A stretch of 18,622 nucleotides of DNA from Dehalococcoidia bacterium. GTDB taxonomy: Bacteria > Chloroflexota > Dehalococcoidia > UBA3495. Shown here in pieces: positions 1 to 7,094 of this stretch. The stretch is taken from assembly GCA_002730485.1 (NCBI GenBank), contig PCAH01000018.1, positions 1 to 18,622 of the forward strand, read 5' to 3'. How positions within the stretch are numbered: position 1 is the first letter of the stretch; each line of letters begins with the position of its first letter. Both the position numbers and the translations under genes were made by a program. The notes below the pieces were generated by a model. That model was given only the letters and a program-made list of their open reading frames with translations. It ran no database searches and was not told the DNA's origin.

Positions 1-1
1 C

Positions 2-1471
2 CCGACAAGCCTGTTTGGTCACTCCACAGCAGCCATCCCGTTCAGCAATCACAACCAAGCTCCAAGAAACATGTACCAGACCAGCATGGTGAAGCAAGCC
101 ATCGCCGGGAGGCCTTCGCTGGTGGATACGTACCGCTGCGACATCCACGCACACAGCCTCGTATACCCCATGCGGCCGATGGTAACTACGCTGGGATACG
201 AAGATACCACAACCAACGGAACAGGAACGGGGCAGGAAGCCATCGTTGCGATCATGTCGTACTCGGGATATAATCAGGAGGACAGCGTGCTTTTCAACAT
301 CCATGCGGCGCAGCGCGGACTCGGTGATATCTTCTCTACGCACGCGTACCGCGCGGAGCTGAGGCAGACTGGTACGGAGCAGGAGCAGTTCGAGATTCCG
401 GACAAGAACTGCACGGGAAAGCAAAACCCCGAAGCATACACCCACCTGTCCGCCGACGGCGTCGTGAATGTCGGTGCTTTCGTGAAAGGGGGGGACGTCC
501 TGATCGGGCGAACGTGCACGTCGCTTGTGTACAACCAGAGCGGGGAACAGGAGCTATCAAAGATAGACCGCTCCGTCCATCTACCACGGAAGCCCGGCGT
601 GGAAGGGGTCGTCGCTCGTGTCGCAAGGTACATGAGCAAGGACGGCAATCCGAGCATATCCATCATCATACGGCAGCACCGGCGAGTCATGCGCGGCGAT
701 AAGTGGAGCTCGCGGCACGGCCAGAAGGGCACCGTGGGGCGGCTCGTCCCGGCAGAGGACATGCCTTTCAGTGCAAAAACTGGAATGATCCCCGATATCG
801 TAATGAACCCCCACGCGATCCCGAGTAGGATGACCATCGGCCACCTTATGGAGACCCTGATGGGTAAGGCTGTCGCGGCAGGCGCCATAGACGGAGATGC
901 CACTGCGTTTTCAGGACGCGACGTCGAAGAGATCGGCGACGCGCTGGAGAAAAGCGGCTACAACCGCCACGGAACCGAAATGTTCGTAGATGGCCGATCG
1001 GGACAACAGATGGAGGCCGCCGTCTTTGTGGGCCCTATCTACTACCAGCGACTGTCCCACCTCGTTGAGAAAAAGATCCACAGTCGTGCGCGCACGGGAC
1101 CCCGCGCTGTTCTCACGCGCCAACCCCTAGAGGGTAGGTCCAAGGACGGGGGGCTGCGCTTTGGAGAAATGGAACGGGACTCTCTGCTTGCGCACGGTGC
1201 CGCATTTACACAGGTGGACAAGATGGTTACCTGTTCGGACGAGTTCTCAGTCTACGTCTGCGCAAATTGCGGGACGTTCGCATCTCCGCCATCGACAAAC
1301 GCCTTCCGCTACAAGACCGAGTTCCGAACCAAGCCCATGTGCACAACATGCAGAACGCACGACTGCAAACTCGCAAAAATACCGTACGCCTTTAAGTTAC
1401 TGACGCAGGAGCTTCTTGCGATGGGGATTGTAGCGAGGATGACGCTTCGTCCTCGGGACCTAAGCACGTGA
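2..1471 (+). CDS. DNA-directed RNA polymerase second-largest subunit (RPB2-like), C-terminal part
   Basis: This is the C-terminal portion (489 residues in the window) of the beta-type catalytic subunit of a multisubunit RNA polymerase, which forms the active site of virus-encoded transcription. The reading frame is open from base 2 with no start, so the 5' part lies left of the window; the ATG at 71 is internal. Conserved landmarks in order are PFSNHNQAPRN (about 38-70), YSGYNQEDS (about 258-284), the catalytic GDKWSSRHGQKG block (about 694-729), MNPHAIPSRMTIGHLME (about 802-852), and the C-terminal clamp segment GEMERDSLLAHG. The last is followed by a zinc-binding VCANCG ... CTTC pair (about 1255-1350). 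All match RPB2 homologues of eukaryotes and NCLDVs. Its 3' end overlaps the convergent downstream gene by 80 bases. The family call is secure; the viral rather than cellular origin is inferred from the neighbours. Confidence 0.97.
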   Translation, partial: PTSLFGHSTAAIPFSNHNQAPRNMYQTSMVKQAIAGRPSLVDTYRCDIHAHSLVYPMRPMVTTLGYEDTTTNGTGTGQEAIVAIMSYSGYNQEDSVLFNIHAAQRGLGDIFSTHAYRAELRQTGTEQEQFEIPDKNCTGKQNPEAYTHLSADGVVNVGAFVKGGDVLIGRTCTSLVYNQSGEQELSKIDRSVHLPRKPGVEGVVARVARYMSKDGNPSISIIIRQHRRVMRGDKWSSRHGQKGTVGRLVPAEDMPFSAKTGMIPDIVMNPHAIPSRMTIGHLMETLMGKAVAAGAIDGDATAFSGRDVEEIGDALEKSGYNRHGTEMFVDGRSGQQMEAAVFVGPIYYQRLSHLVEKKIHSRARTGPRAVLTRQPLEGRSKDGGLRFGEMERDSLLAHGAAFTQVDKMVTCSDEFSVYVCANCGTFASPPSTNAFRYKTEFRTKPMCTTCRTHDCKLAKIPYAFKLLTQELLAMGIVARMTLRPRDLST

Positions 1472-2249
1472 TCTCCATCACCGGTAGAATACTCATCGTA
1501 CCGGCCTTCACCGCGTGGCTCATTGGAACAAGACCCCACTTCGCTGAACTTGTTACGACAAGCAAAAACAACTGCTCCGTATCCGACACCGGGTCGGTGC
1601 ACCACTGGGTGCGAAACAGCGAAACGGTTCCCGGTACAGGAACCTCAGATGCACGCACGACAATAAGGCGCGGAAGACGCGGGTTGCGACGCCACACGTT
1701 CCTTATGTTGTACACTCCGTCGGCGCATCCAGCATATTCCATGCAATTTTCGTGCAGTCCGATGGATAGCGCACCGAGGCCGTGTTTTGACGCTATTTCG
1801 ATCGCGGAGAGCGGTTTCGTGCAAAACACGGACAGCATCGGGTCGGAACACTTCCATCTGTACACCTCGTCCAACCACGAGTCTTTACGATTCGGCATGC
1901 AGTCGGGACAGAGGCTGGTACGCGCGCAGCTTTCGTGAACGAGGCTTTTCCCGCAGCTACACGGGCACCACCGTTCCATTTGTTGTGCTTTCTCCACGCC
2001 GAATCCGCCGCAGCATCGACATTGCAGCATACGCGATGATGCACACGTCGGGCACATGATACTCATCGATGCACACTCCAGATGCACCGGGGCATCACAT
2101 AGGCGACACGTGATCATAACCCGCGGAAACAGCTCGAGGGCAGGTTCGGTGCCGCAAGCGCAACACGCGATGACAGGTGGTAGTTCCAGCAGGTCATGAA
2201 TCACCTGCGGGGTAACGGTGGCACGGGGCCGCTTGCGTCTGCTGGTCAT
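1392..2249 (-). CDS. Tandem PHD/RING-like zinc finger protein (285 aa)
   Basis: The N-terminal 120 residues carry two cross-brace zinc clusters. The first has C29-x2-C32, C48-x2-C51, H56-x2-C59 and C66-x2-C69. The second has C77-x2-C80, the C95/C97/C99 group, H105-x2-C108 and C114-x2-C117. The Cys4-His-Cys3 order fits PHD or RING-CH folds, so a ubiquitin ligase or chromatin/transcription adaptor role is possible but unproven. The remaining 165 residues contain no motif I recognise and end in a Ser/Ala/Glu-rich tail. The basic N terminus (TSRRKRPRA) could be a nuclear signal. The ATG at 2249 is preceded at 17 bases by TTTTCTACA, which supports this start. The 3' end runs antisense into the last 80 bases of RPB2. 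Confidence 0.8.
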   Translation of the reverse strand: MTSRRKRPRATVTPQVIHDLLELPPVIACCACGTEPALELFPRVMITCRLCDAPVHLECASMSIMCPTCASSRMLQCRCCGGFGVEKAQQMERWCPCSCGKSLVHESCARTSLCPDCMPNRKDSWLDEVYRWKCSDPMLSVFCTKPLSAIEIASKHGLGALSIGLHENCMEYAGCADGVYNIRNVWRRNPRLPRLIVVRASEVPVPGTVSLFRTQWCTDPVSDTEQLFLLVVTSSAKWGLVPMSHAVKAGTMSILPVMEITCLGPEDEASSSLQSPSQEAPASVT

Positions 2250-2266
2250 GACAAAAAGAAAAGTGC

Positions 2267-2275
2267 TGTAGAAAA
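2267..2275 (-). promoter_or_regulatory. Putative promoter element TTTTCTACA
   Basis: On the minus strand the sequence reads TTTTCTACA, 17 bases before the ATG of the double zinc-cluster gene. The same nonamer or its TTTTTTACA variant recurs upstream of at least five other starts in the window. The role is inferred from recurrence and position. Confidence 0.5.
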
Positions 2276-2283
2276 CTGTCCAT

Positions 2284-2493
2284 TTATTTACTCAATTTAG
2301 TTTCGAGATTCCGAACGTTTTCTGCGATGGCGATCATCTCACCAAAGGTGGCGTGCCTCACCCCGCTCTCGTGAAAATTGTGCTGGTGGTCCCTGAACTC
2401 CTGTTTCAGGCTGTCGATTCGGGCATGAAGTTCATGCTCCTTCTGCAGATCGGCAATCACATCCGTTAGATTTTCCTCGCAGATCAGTGACAT
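2284..2493 (-). CDS. Small helical protein (69 aa), unknown function
   Basis: This short protein is almost entirely predicted helix, rich in Glu, Lys, Leu and His, with a heptad-like pattern in DLQKEHELHARIDSLKQEF and again near the C terminus (IAENVRNLETKLSK). A coiled-coil or helical-hairpin oligomer is likely. It sits between the double zinc-cluster gene and the E2 gene, all on the minus strand. The start is supported by TTTCTACA 11 bases upstream of the ATG. There is no signal peptide, membrane segment or Cys cluster. I do not recognise a family. The gene call rests on the upstream element, the clean fit between neighbours and the non-random helical composition. Confidence 0.62.
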   Translation of the reverse strand: MSLICEENLTDVIADLQKEHELHARIDSLKQEFRDHQHNFHESGVRHATFGEMIAIAENVRNLETKLSK

Positions 2494-2504
2494 CGGTACA
2501 GAAG

Positions 2505-2512
2505 TGTAGAAA
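2505..2512 (-). promoter_or_regulatory. Putative promoter element TTTCTACA
   Basis: Minus-strand TTTCTACA lies 11 bases upstream of the 69-aa gene start. It matches the recurring element found before other genes in this window. The function is inferred. Confidence 0.48.
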
Positions 2513-2581
2513 TGAAAAGTGGGAGTGTGTGGGAAGGACGTTGGTGTCGAAATAAATCCAGTAACAGCTGGCTTGAATCGC

Positions 2582-3133
2582 TCATTCTGCTTCTTCCGAA
2601 TATTTTTCTACCCATTGTTTTACGATTCGCTCGTATTCCTCCGGGCTGCCGTCCGCTAGGAGGGCGGCGTCCTCATTCAGTGGATCCGAGGGGTTGGGGT
2701 TGGCCAAGAGTGCCTGAATCGAAAGAATTACGGTTCGCAGTGTGTATGCGGGCGACCAAGATCTCTCACTAATGACATCTAGACACACATTACCACTTGT
2801 GGCGCATATGTTGGGGTGGAGCATGCGGGTCACGAAGGTTACCTGCGGCGGATCGAAGGGGTACCGAGCGGTAGTGATGATCGAGACCCGGAACATGCCT
2901 CCCGAATAAGGTGTGTCCGGGGGTCCCGGCAACCACACGTCGTATCGGTGGCAGGCATCGACGACCCGGAACATCTCCTTCAATTCATTCAGTTCCTTCT
3001 CGAGACGTCTCGACTGCATCCGTTTCCTACGCACCACGGAAAGATCTATCCGTACATCGCGCAAAAAGAATGCCAAGATTCGATCAGCGATGAGGAGTAA
3101 AAGACCGTCGCATCGCCTCGCAGGCACGTTCAT
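2582..3133 (-). CDS. Ubiquitin-conjugating enzyme E2
   Basis: This is a UBC-fold E2, which accepts activated ubiquitin on a cysteine and passes it to substrates with an E3. The core is complete: the helix-1 block RRLEKELNELKE, the PDTPYSGG and YPFDPPQVTF strands, the HPN motif (residues 106-108), and the catalytic Cys117 in GNVCLDV. The SWSPAYT and LLANPNPSDPLNEDAA segments are typical of UBC4/5- and UBC13-like enzymes. The ATG at 3133 gives 183 residues, with a 38-residue extension (hydrophobic patch LLLLIADRILAFFL) not seen in a minimal E2. The internal ATG at 3019 would give a canonical 145-residue core. I favour 3133 because a strongly AT-rich tract directly precedes it, but the short form is possible. 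A viral E2 next to viral RING proteins suggests a self-contained ubiquitin pathway branch. Confidence 0.94.
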   Translation of the reverse strand: MNVPARRCDGLLLLIADRILAFFLRDVRIDLSVVRRKRMQSRRLEKELNELKEMFRVVDACHRYDVWLPGPPDTPYSGGMFRVSIITTARYPFDPPQVTFVTRMLHPNICATSGNVCLDVISERSWSPAYTLRTVILSIQALLANPNPSDPLNEDAALLADGSPEEYERIVKQWVEKYSEEAE

Positions 3134-3150
3134 TAAATTATTATTTACTT
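3134..3150 (-). promoter_or_regulatory. AT-rich tract immediately upstream of the E2 start
   Basis: Sixteen of these seventeen bases are A or T in an otherwise GC-rich region. On the minus strand the tract reads AAGTAAATAATAATTTA and abuts the ATG at 3133. It also covers the stop codon of the preceding gene. It resembles the AT-rich start-proximal promoters of cytoplasmic DNA viruses. This is an inference. Confidence 0.42.
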
Positions 3151-4460
3151 AGCTGCAGAACAATCGTTACGTCGCGGTTGTCTTTGCGGCTCTCGCTGAC
3201 AATGTGGTCTTTCACATTCACGAGTTCGGGAAACGTCCATCGGCTCCAAACGTTAGAGGTGCGATTTCGCACGACGACAGCGGACTGTTTTTGGCTGTGC
3301 CGCAGCCAACGCATGTTAGCAACAACCTCCGTCATGCGCACGTTCTCTATGATGAAAGCCGAAAGCGGATAGGCGCATGCCCCTACACATCGCTGCCAGA
3401 CCCGCAGGGGCGTTTCGGGAACGTTCGGTGTAAATGCGCGCCGCCGACATAGGAAACTTGCGATTACCGCGCATGCGTCGTTGTCGATGACGTTGTCGGT
3501 AAGGCCGAAAAGAGTGCGAAGCGCGACGAGCGGGGTATGTCCCATGTCCGCACGTGCCTTGGACTGCTTCGCGACGACCATGACGCCCTCCATCTGGACC
3601 ATGTCCGCGTGGGGGACGTGTATCTGGAAGTAGGCGTCGGCTTTTTTTTGCAACACGTCATGCTGGCGTTGTTGCAGAATATATGCCTCCTTTGCACCCC
3701 TTGTGCCTTCGGCCACATCTGCTTCAAGTTCGGCCGTGTTCTTCTCGCACTCAGTGATTGCGTCTTGGTGTTCCACAAGCCCATCACACCCCGTGCACCC
3801 GTTAAGTACGACGATGAAGCGAAAGGGGCCCTTGCATGTCGTGTCTCCCACGGAAAGGCTGTACCGCTGTCCCGGTACGAGGTCGTGGAAGGCCGAGGCG
3901 CGGTACAGGTCCATGCCTACGTTTGAAATCTCGAAATTCGCAACACAATCTGGATAGCAGCCCCCGTAGATGGATCTGTCAATCGGTACAGCAAACCTCT
4001 CGGTCATGAAGCAGTTGGTCCGCTGAATCCACGGGTAGACACGGTTGACGATCAGGTCCTCGACGACGTCCCGCGGTGGTCCGACCAGCGCTTTCATTCG
4101 CAGCACTGTGTTACGACAAGTCGGGCGACGCCACAGAATCACTAACCCGGCCTCACCCGGCAGCGAAACGATGAAGGGCATGGCAGGGACGAGGCCGGAT
4201 TCCTGCGGGAGGTCGCCGGCTACTCTGCGGCGGAATATGTCCGTGGCCCTATTCTTCACCATTCCTGCGATGGCTAGGTTGCGATCTTGTCTCGATTTTC
4301 CGAGCGTGTCGGCGACGAACTCGATCATCGCCTGCGAAAGCCCCCTTATCGGCGCATCACCGACCACGACGATGAGAAAGGACCGGCCGTCTTCGACCGC
4401 TAGTGCGCCGCCGATTTCACCCTCGCGCCGTGCCCGGAAGAGAAGGGTCGAGAGACTCAT
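3141..4460 (-). CDS. Unknown protein with central coiled coil (439 aa)
   Basis: I do not recognise this protein. The start MSLSTLLF at 4460 is the only ATG between the divergent gene and the conserved-looking frame. It is preceded by TTTTCTACA at 36 bases. The frame stays open far upstream, antisense to the thrombospondin-repeat gene, but that part looks like shadow (Arg/Ser/Pro-rich, no ATG that fits). Visible features are a hydrophobic strand-like block near residues 28-34 (FLIVVVG), a Cys pair in LNGCTGCDG, a Glu/Ala/Gln-rich predicted coiled coil of about 50 residues just after it (starting HQDAITECEKN), and a C-terminal region with scattered Cys and Trp. There is no signal peptide when started at 4460. 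The frame just upstream encodes a hydrophobic stretch (ILYAIAALFLT) that would become a membrane anchor if a non-ATG start were used. Confidence 0.78.
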   Translation of the reverse strand: MSLSTLLFRARREGEIGGALAVEDGRSFLIVVVGDAPIRGLSQAMIEFVADTLGKSRQDRNLAIAGMVKNRATDIFRRRVAGDLPQESGLVPAMPFIVSLPGEAGLVILWRRPTCRNTVLRMKALVGPPRDVVEDLIVNRVYPWIQRTNCFMTERFAVPIDRSIYGGCYPDCVANFEISNVGMDLYRASAFHDLVPGQRYSLSVGDTTCKGPFRFIVVLNGCTGCDGLVEHQDAITECEKNTAELEADVAEGTRGAKEAYILQQRQHDVLQKKADAYFQIHVPHADMVQMEGVMVVAKQSKARADMGHTPLVALRTLFGLTDNVIDNDACAVIASFLCRRRAFTPNVPETPLRVWQRCVGACAYPLSAFIIENVRMTEVVANMRWLRHSQKQSAVVVRNRTSNVWSRWTFPELVNVKDHIVSESRKDNRDVTIVLQLSK

Positions 4461-4552
4461 GGTGAGGAAGAGTGCGGCGATAGCATAAAGAATAGTTGTA
4501 GAAAACAAAGCACGAGCGCCGGTAAAAAGTAAATGATACGTAATACTGAAAC
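4461..4552. promoter_or_regulatory. Divergent promoter region
   Basis: These 92 bases separate two divergent starts (4460 minus, 4553 plus). The minus side holds TTTTCTACA (4497-4505). The plus side holds an AT-rich stretch (about 4523-4548, GTAAAAAGTAAATGATACGT) close to the start of the thrombospondin-repeat gene. The region is poorer in GC than both flanking genes. Confidence 0.5.
4497..4505 (-). promoter_or_regulatory. Putative promoter element TTTTCTACA
   Basis: Minus-strand TTTTCTACA lies 36 bases before the ATG at 4460 and is identical to the element upstream of the gene starting at 2249. If transcription begins here, the hydrophobic frame extension upstream of 4460 is mostly untranslated. 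Confidence 0.48.
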
Positions 4553-7027
4553 ATGGCCAGCGGGACGAAATTTTTATTACTGATCGTGCTAGCGGTTGTA
4601 GTCGCAGGGGTGGATATTGCCGGGGTACGCGAGTTTGGTATTTCACAGAAACTCGAACAAGTCGGCATTGACGTGGACGCCGTTCGCCGCGTATTAGGAA
4701 TAGAGTGGGCGCTTGGAGAATGGTCCAAGTGTTCAAAGACGTGCGGAAAGGAAAGTCAGGTTCGCTCGCACCGCTGTGTGGCTGGTGAATGCGAGAAGCC
4801 CCGCCCGGAAGACAAGACCCGCCCCTGCGCCATTCCCATGTGCGACTGGGTCGCAGGTCCGTGGACGCCTTGCATGAAAACCTGTGGGCCCGAGTCAAAG
4901 TCCCGCGACTACGTGTGCCCCGCCGGCGAAGGGGAATGCGATCTGGTCGCAAAACCTTCCAAGCAAAAAGCAGATTGCGGAAACCGTGACTGCTCGTGGG
5001 AGCCCGGCCCGTGGTCCCCGTGCATGAAGAACTGCGGTCCCGAAAGCAAGACGCGCGAATTCCATTGCCCCAAGGGCAAGCAGTGTCGCGGCCCCCCACC
5101 GCCACCAGAGACAAGGGATTGCGAAAATCCAAAGTGTGAGTGGCACGTCGGTACGTGGAGCGACTGCATCTCCGGAAACGACTGCCAGTCCCCGGACGCC
5201 CCTGTGGAGAAAAAGACCCGCAAGGTGACGTGTCGCGGTGAAAAGGAAACGGACTGCACCGACCCGAAGCCAGCAGCAGAAGAAAACTGTCTGCTGCCGT
5301 GCTACACCGCCGGTCCGTGGAAACCGGCATGTCCCACGACCTGTGATGCACCGACGACGCAGACACGCGAGATATCGTGCCCGTCTGGGGAATGCGGCGG
5401 CAGGTACCCGGATGTGGAACGAGATACGTGCCCCAAATACAGCTGCTGGGTTCCGGACGATACGACTCGAGCGCTCGACGAAGATACAGTCCGCGCCTGT
5501 GATACGCTGGAAAAGAAGTCCGGCCAGTCGTGCTGGCGGCAGAGCGTCGGGCGGTCAAACCACGCGAAGACGTGCCCCAACCAATGCGTGCCCTTCGTCG
5601 GAGGAAAGAAGATCACACCTTTCCTCACCACGAAGGCGCGATGCAGCGGCAAAAAGTGCCACGAGAAAGATCCGGGAAAATCAGATGCCACGCAGCGCAC
5701 GGCATGCAGTCCAACGCGCACGTGCTGGGCGGTCGGTGAATGGGAGCCCACGAACCGTGACGAGCCGCCCTGTAACCAGCGCATCAGTGGTGTCACGGAG
5801 GGTATGCGTGCACGAAAGGTGACCTGCCCTTCAGGTTTCGGATGTACGACCAAGGAACCGGAGGCCCACAGGATATTCCCGTACGAATACGACTGCTACA
5901 AAGGCGATGACGACTACCACCGCAAGCCGTACGAGTGGGGGGACTGCAGGACCAAGCTCCCCGACAAACACGGCAAACACCTAAAATGCGGGAAGGGTCT
6001 TTTCGTGCAAAAAAGGAATATTCCTGCACCGCCGAAGGGGAACGACCCATGTGGCCCGCTCGACGAGAGCGCCTGCAGGGGCAAACGCACGAGCTGTCGC
6101 TGGGACTCGCTGACAAAGACATGCGACAATCGCACGACATCGTACCGATACCGCAGCCGCACCTTCTACGACATGAAGCCAAAAACAGAGAAAGCATGCA
6201 ACGGGCGGGAGTGCCGCTGGAAGTACGGTCCGATGTCACTATGCCGCACCTCGTCCAATTTCCCCGCAATATGTGGTCGGGGTACGGCCAAGCAGGACGT
6301 GGCGTGCAGTGGGGGTGAGGAGGCGAAACACGCTTGCGAGGCTGCATCTCCGCTGCCCAAGAAATGCAACTTGAACTACGGTGCGCAATGTCAGGTGGAC
6401 TGTGATATGGGAGAATGCCCCTACACTGCGAGTCATGGGAGCGAGTCGCGTGTTGTGCTGACTCCGACGACCTCTAAGGCGGTCCGGGATTTTGCGGCGG
6501 CCCAGTCGGCGAAAGTGAAGAACCTTGTCTTCCGTACGTTCGGCGTGACGATGGAAGGGATCAAGAAGCTCGGTGACTTTGGTTTCAACAAAGGCGGGCG
6601 CCAACCGGACGACATGGTTCCGCGAAACCTTTGGTGCGGATTTAATTCCAAGGCCGACTATCTACGAAAAAAGGACGACCCAGTAGTGATCGACGGGAAG
6701 CCGTCGCATGTTCAGGACAAGAAAAGCGAAGAAATAGTCCGTCCCCACCCCAATGCACCCGGCATTGCTCGCACGTCGCGCTTTACGCACCGCTCCGGCG
6801 AATCCGTGGCCTTTACACCCGTGCGCCGAGAAAACTGGAAGGATTTCGCGGCGGACTACGACCAGTGGATTCTTCCGTACGTCGGTAATCAGACCAAGTC
6901 CCGCACAGCTTGCGGAGACAGGCTACAGACGTACATGGAACGGCGGACCGCGACTCCCGGTCCCGTGAAGGTGAAGCCCGCGAAAAAGCGATGCTGGGAC
7001 GTGCAGATGCCGGGGTCGTGCCCGTAG
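4553..7027 (+). CDS. Secreted thrombospondin type-1 repeat protein (824 aa)
   Basis: Residues 1-20 form a classic signal peptide (TKFLLLIVLAVVVAG), so the protein should enter the secretory route. From about residue 51 it carries consecutive thrombospondin type-1-like modules with the W-x-x-C ... TCG ... R ... C pattern. Modules 1-3 (about 52-97, 99-147, 149-195) are clear, e.g. GPWTPCMKTCGPESKSR and GPWSPCMKNCGPESKTR; modules 4-5 (about 197-250, 254-298) are weaker. Further Cys-rich, TSR-like segments run to about residue 630 (CWAVGEWEP, CRWKYGPMSLC). The last 190 residues are Cys-poor, basic and without a recognisable fold or membrane anchor. In animals and apicomplexans TSR proteins act in adhesion and matrix binding, so a role in host-cell attachment or as a secreted effector is plausible but inferred. 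The start follows an AT-rich divergent promoter. Confidence 0.88.
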   Translation: MASGTKFLLLIVLAVVVAGVDIAGVREFGISQKLEQVGIDVDAVRRVLGIEWALGEWSKCSKTCGKESQVRSHRCVAGECEKPRPEDKTRPCAIPMCDWVAGPWTPCMKTCGPESKSRDYVCPAGEGECDLVAKPSKQKADCGNRDCSWEPGPWSPCMKNCGPESKTREFHCPKGKQCRGPPPPPETRDCENPKCEWHVGTWSDCISGNDCQSPDAPVEKKTRKVTCRGEKETDCTDPKPAAEENCLLPCYTAGPWKPACPTTCDAPTTQTREISCPSGECGGRYPDVERDTCPKYSCWVPDDTTRALDEDTVRACDTLEKKSGQSCWRQSVGRSNHAKTCPNQCVPFVGGKKITPFLTTKARCSGKKCHEKDPGKSDATQRTACSPTRTCWAVGEWEPTNRDEPPCNQRISGVTEGMRARKVTCPSGFGCTTKEPEAHRIFPYEYDCYKGDDDYHRKPYEWGDCRTKLPDKHGKHLKCGKGLFVQKRNIPAPPKGNDPCGPLDESACRGKRTSCRWDSLTKTCDNRTTSYRYRSRTFYDMKPKTEKACNGRECRWKYGPMSLCRTSSNFPAICGRGTAKQDVACSGGEEAKHACEAASPLPKKCNLNYGAQCQVDCDMGECPYTASHGSESRVVLTPTTSKAVRDFAAAQSAKVKNLVFRTFGVTMEGIKKLGDFGFNKGGRQPDDMVPRNLWCGFNSKADYLRKKDDPVVIDGKPSHVQDKKSEEIVRPHPNAPGIARTSRFTHRSGESVAFTPVRRENWKDFAADYDQWILPYVGNQTKSRTACGDRLQTYMERRTATPGPVKVKPAKKRCWDVQMPGSCP

Positions 7028-7052
7028 ACAGACCCGCCGCCTGTAGATTGCC

Positions 7053-7062
7053 TTTTTTTACA
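7053..7062 (+). promoter_or_regulatory. Putative promoter element TTTTTTTACA
   Basis: TTTTTTTACA lies 32 bases upstream of the ATG at 7095 and 25 bases after the stop of the preceding gene. The same decamer occurs at 9719-9728 and 17677-17686, each before a plus-strand start. The T7 run could also serve as a transcription stop for the preceding gene, as T-rich signals do in poxvirus early genes. Confidence 0.5.
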
Positions 7063-7094
7063 TCGTTATCTTCAACACTTTTCGACTTCGCATC

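Noticed and set aside
274..903. Minus-strand ORF of 209 aa opposite RPB2
   Set aside because: It is antisense to the highly conserved RPB2 core, so it is a shadow of GC-rich codon structure.
4461..5558. The 5' part of a long minus-strand frame that would make the 439-aa protein 805 aa
   Set aside because: It is antisense to the well-supported thrombospondin-repeat gene, is Arg/Ser/Pro/Thr-rich like a shadow frame, and ignores the promoter-like element and the ATG at 4460.
5793..6347. Cys-rich minus-strand ORF of 184 aa
   Set aside because: It lies inside the thrombospondin-repeat gene. Its Cys content mirrors the Cys-rich codons of the other strand.
7053..7062. T7 run read purely as a poxvirus-type early terminator (TTTTTNT)
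   Set aside because: The same TTTTTTTACA occurs at 9719 with no plus-strand gene ending nearby. Promoter function explains all copies better, although a dual role is not excluded.
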